Source of the DNA: Streptomyces sp. NRRL S-37
GTDB lineage: Bacteria > Actinomycetota > Actinomycetes > Streptomycetales > Streptomycetaceae
Direction of reading: 5' to 3'
Length of the DNA stretch: 64,000 nt
Assembly (NCBI RefSeq): GCF_000721605.1
Contig: NZ_JOIZ01000008.1
Coordinates: 62,001 to 126,000 of the forward strand
Shown one piece after another: positions 61,938 to 64,000 of the stretch (positions within the stretch are counted from its first letter, which is position 1; every line of letters starts with the position of its first letter). The notes beneath the pieces are model-generated. The model had not been told where the DNA came from. It did no database searches and saw only the letters and a list, made by a program, of their open reading frames with translations. The translations under genes and the position numbers were made by a program.

Positions 61938-63412
61938 GCACGGCCGTGTCCAGGTTCCCCCATCTGCGGCAGGACTTCGCCGCCTCGCTCGTCGTGTTCC
62001 TCGTCGCGCTCCCGCTGTGCGTGGGCGTCGCCGTCGCCTCCGGTGTCCCGGCCGAACTCGGCCTGGTCACCGGCATCGTGGGCGGGCTGGTCACCGGTCT
62101 GCTGCCGGGCAGCAGCCTGCAGGTGTCCGGTCCGGCCGCCGGACTGACCGTGCTGGTCTTCGAGGCCGTCGACACCTACGGGCTGCCCGCGCTCGGCGTG
62201 ATCGTGCTGGCCGCCGGACTGCTCCAGCTCGCCATGGGCGCGCTGCGGCTCGGACGCTGGTTCCGCGCGATATCGATCTCGGTGGTCGAGGGCATGCTGG
62301 CCGGCATCGGTCTCGTGCTCATCGCGGGCCAGCTCTACGCGGCGGCCGGGCTGACGGCGCCCGCCTCCGGCGTCGACAAGATCCTCGGTCTGCCGGGGGC
62401 GGCCGCGGACGCGCTCGGCAGTACCGAGGCGCTCGCCTCGCTCGCGGTCGGCGCGGGCACCGTCGCCGTGATGCTCCTGTGGCGCCGGATACCGGGCCCG
62501 GCCGGGGTCGTACCGGGCGCGCTGGCGGCGGTGCTGCTGGCGACGGCGGTCACCCTCGCGTTCGGCGTGCCCGTCGCGACGGTCGAGGTACAAGGTCTGC
62601 TCGACGCCGTCCAGCCGCCCGGCGCGGACGCCTTCGGCTCGCTGGGCGCCGGCGTCCTCGGCACGATCGTCGCGTTCACCCTGATCGCCTCCGCCGAGAG
62701 CCTGTTCAGCGCCGCCGCGGTGGACCGGCTGCACGACGGTCCGCGCACCCGGTACGACAAGGAGCTGATGGCGCAGGGCGCGGGCAACACGGTCTGCGGG
62801 GTCCTCGGCGCGCTGCCGATGACCGCGGTCATCGTGCGCAGCTCGGCCAATGTCCAGGCGGGCGCCAGGACCAAGGCGTCCCGGGTGCTGCACGGCGTGT
62901 GGCTGCTGCTGTTCGCGGCGCTGTTGCCGTCCGCGCTGGCACTGATCCCGCTGCCCGCGCTGGCCGGCATCCTGGTCCACGCCGGCTGGAAGCTGATCCC
63001 GTTCCGGGCCGTGGCCGCGCTCTGGCGGGGCCACCGGGGCGAGGCGCTGATCCTGGTGGTCACCGCCGTGTCGATCGTCGTGGTCAACATGTTCGAGGGC
63101 GTGCTGATCGGTCTGGCCCTGTCGGTCGTCAAGACGGCCTGGGAGGCCTCGCAGGCAAAGCTGGAGGTCATAGACAAGGGCGCGGGCCCCCTCCAGGTGT
63201 ACCTGTCGGGCAACGCGACCTTCCTGCGCCTCCCGAAGATCCTGGACACCCTGGAGTCCCTCCCCCAGGACCGTCCCGTCGAACTGGACCTCACCGGCCT
63301 CCACCACCTGGACCACGCCTGCCGCACGGCCCTGAGGAACTGGTCCGAACGCCACAGCACCCCGGGCACGCCCCCGGTGAAACTCACGGAGACACCGGCC
63401 CCGCTCCCCTAG
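61934..63412 (+). CDS. SulP-family anion (bicarbonate/sulfate) permease
   Basis: 492-aa inner-membrane transporter: about 11 helices over residues 15-400 (opening DFAASLVVFLVALPLCVGVAVASG; SGPAAGLTVLVFEAV is the conserved anion-site region) and a C-terminal STAS domain from about 405 (VYLSGNATFLRLPKIL, ELDLTGLHHLDHACRTAL). Coupling to a carbonic anhydrase argues that the substrate is bicarbonate, as in other SulP-anhydrase pairs; sulfate cannot be ruled out from sequence. The GTG start at 61934 lies in the anhydrase stop. Confidence 0.92.
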   Translation: MSTAVSRFPHLRQDFAASLVVFLVALPLCVGVAVASGVPAELGLVTGIVGGLVTGLLPGSSLQVSGPAAGLTVLVFEAVDTYGLPALGVIVLAAGLLQLAMGALRLGRWFRAISISVVEGMLAGIGLVLIAGQLYAAAGLTAPASGVDKILGLPGAAADALGSTEALASLAVGAGTVAVMLLWRRIPGPAGVVPGALAAVLLATAVTLAFGVPVATVEVQGLLDAVQPPGADAFGSLGAGVLGTIVAFTLIASAESLFSAAAVDRLHDGPRTRYDKELMAQGAGNTVCGVLGALPMTAVIVRSSANVQAGARTKASRVLHGVWLLLFAALLPSALALIPLPALAGILVHAGWKLIPFRAVAALWRGHRGEALILVVTAVSIVVVNMFEGVLIGLALSVVKTAWEASQAKLEVIDKGAGPLQVYLSGNATFLRLPKILDTLESLPQDRPVELDLTGLHHLDHACRTALRNWSERHSTPGTPPVKLTETPAPLP

Positions 63413-63484
63413 GGGCACGGGCTTCAGGGGCACGGATCAGGGGCGCGGATCAGGGGCGCGGGGAACTGCGCGAACGGGGGTCCG

Positions 63485-63545
63485 GGGGCGGAGCCCCCGG
63501 GGACGGGAAGGGAAGGGGCGGCGGGGGCGAAAAACCCCGCCGCCC
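63485..63545. terminator. Family-A-related hairpin after the SulP gene
   Basis: GGGGGC-GGA-GCCCCC near 63485, then the family-A right arm, then GGGCGGCGGGG (63516-63526) pairing with CCCCGCCGCCC (63535-63545) around GCGAAAAA. Probable terminator. Confidence 0.65.
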
Positions 63546-63640
63546 AGCCCCCGGGCCCCCGGCATGGCCCCACACCGACCACCGGGCATATCGTTGCGAA
63601 TGCACCCCGAAGCACACAGACCTCTGAACGGGAGGTCACC

Positions 63641-64000
63641 ATGGTCGAGGAACTGCTCACCGCGGCCGCCGGCACCGCCGTGGCCGCCACCGCCTACCTC
63701 TTCGCGGCGGCCCGGGTCGTCAAACAGTACGAACGCGGAGTCGTCCTCCGCCTCGGCCGCCTGCACGGCACCGCGCGCCCGCCCGGCTTCACCCTCGTCG
63801 TCCCCGGCGTGGACCGCATGCGCAAGGTCAACCTCCAGATCGTCACGATGCCCATTCCCGCCCAGGAGGGCATCACCCGCGACAACGTCACCGTCCGGGT
63901 CGACGCGGTCGTCTACTTCAAGGTCGTCGACGCGCCGGCGGCCGTCATCAACGTCGAGGACTACCGCTTCGCCGTCTCCCAGATGGCCCAGACCTCACTG
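63641..64000 (+). CDS. SPFH/band-7 (slipin-like) protein, 5' part only
   Basis: The window ends after 120 codons. One N-terminal hydrophobic segment (LLTAAAGTAVAATAYLFAA) is followed directly by the band-7 domain: VVKQYERGVVLRLGRL near residue 27, PGFTLVVPGVDRMRKVNLQ, QEGITRDNVTVRVDAVVYFKV near 83 and YRFAVSQMAQTSL. These are stomatin/slipin hallmarks; such proteins scaffold membrane microdomains and often pair with a NfeD or a protease. ATG 63641 is preceded by GGAGGT at 63631. The downstream partner cannot be seen. Confidence 0.92.
   Translation, partial: MVEELLTAAAGTAVAATAYLFAAARVVKQYERGVVLRLGRLHGTARPPGFTLVVPGVDRMRKVNLQIVTMPIPAQEGITRDNVTVRVDAVVYFKVVDAPAAVINVEDYRFAVSQMAQTSL

Overview
The window is very GC-rich DNA with almost every third codon position G or C, frequent GTG/TTG starts, many overlapping ATGA/GTGA junctions and actinomycete-specific families: a geosmin synthase, a CprB-type gamma-butyrolactone receptor, a conservon (CvnA-D), an SSI protease inhibitor, DUF1707-FHA and SAV2148-HEPN proteins. 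It is chromosomal DNA of a Streptomyces species. I see no rRNA, tRNA, CRISPR array or prophage.

Layout. 1-2.5 kb: tail of a sulfur-assimilation operon (sulfonate-type ABC ATPase and permease, sirohydrochlorin chelatase). 2.5-11.8 kb: DUF1697 protein, an MMPL exporter with an apparent frameshift, an OleD-like macrolide glycosyltransferase behind an operator-like promoter, a CUT1 sugar importer without its own ATPase, an APH-fold kinase and a DnaQ-like exonuclease. 11.9-25.6 kb: HEPN protein, the glycogen/trehalose enzymes GlgX, TreY and TreZ, and between the last two a carboxypeptidase translationally coupled to an SSI inhibitor plus an FHA protein; then a degenerate kinase homologue, an M24 peptidase and a PDZ protein. 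25.6-31.8 kb: geosmin synthase, an ARMT1-like phosphatase, cprB and a secreted subtilase.

31.8-43.0 kb is the most rearranged part: an IS200/IS605-like right end abutting a decapitated AA10 monooxygenase pseudogene, a sugar-binding lipoprotein directly upstream of a complete conservon, a QAT/OpuA-type osmolyte transporter whose 3' end is tandemly duplicated, and a probable transposase scrap. 43.0-47.8 kb carries ApbE, an FMN-binding protein and a ferric-reductase-like flavohaem protein, divergent from an OmpR-type two-component system; together they look like a flavin electron-export module. 48.1-56.4 kb is a surface-sugar/redox block (epimerase, two-component system, two glycosyltransferase-type proteins, methyltransferase, membrane-anchored molybdopterin oxidoreductase, polytopic membrane protein). 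56.4-64 kb holds msrB, murC, a small conserved protein, a RibD-like reductase, zapE, a carbonic anhydrase-SulP pair with an elaborate upstream region, and the start of an SPFH protein cut by the window edge.

Two families of intergenic inverted repeats recur at 3' ends and probably act as terminators. Several genes (3017, 6882, 48068, 54971, 55085) have a -10-like TANNNT hexamer exactly 6 nt before the start codon, which predicts leaderless mRNAs.
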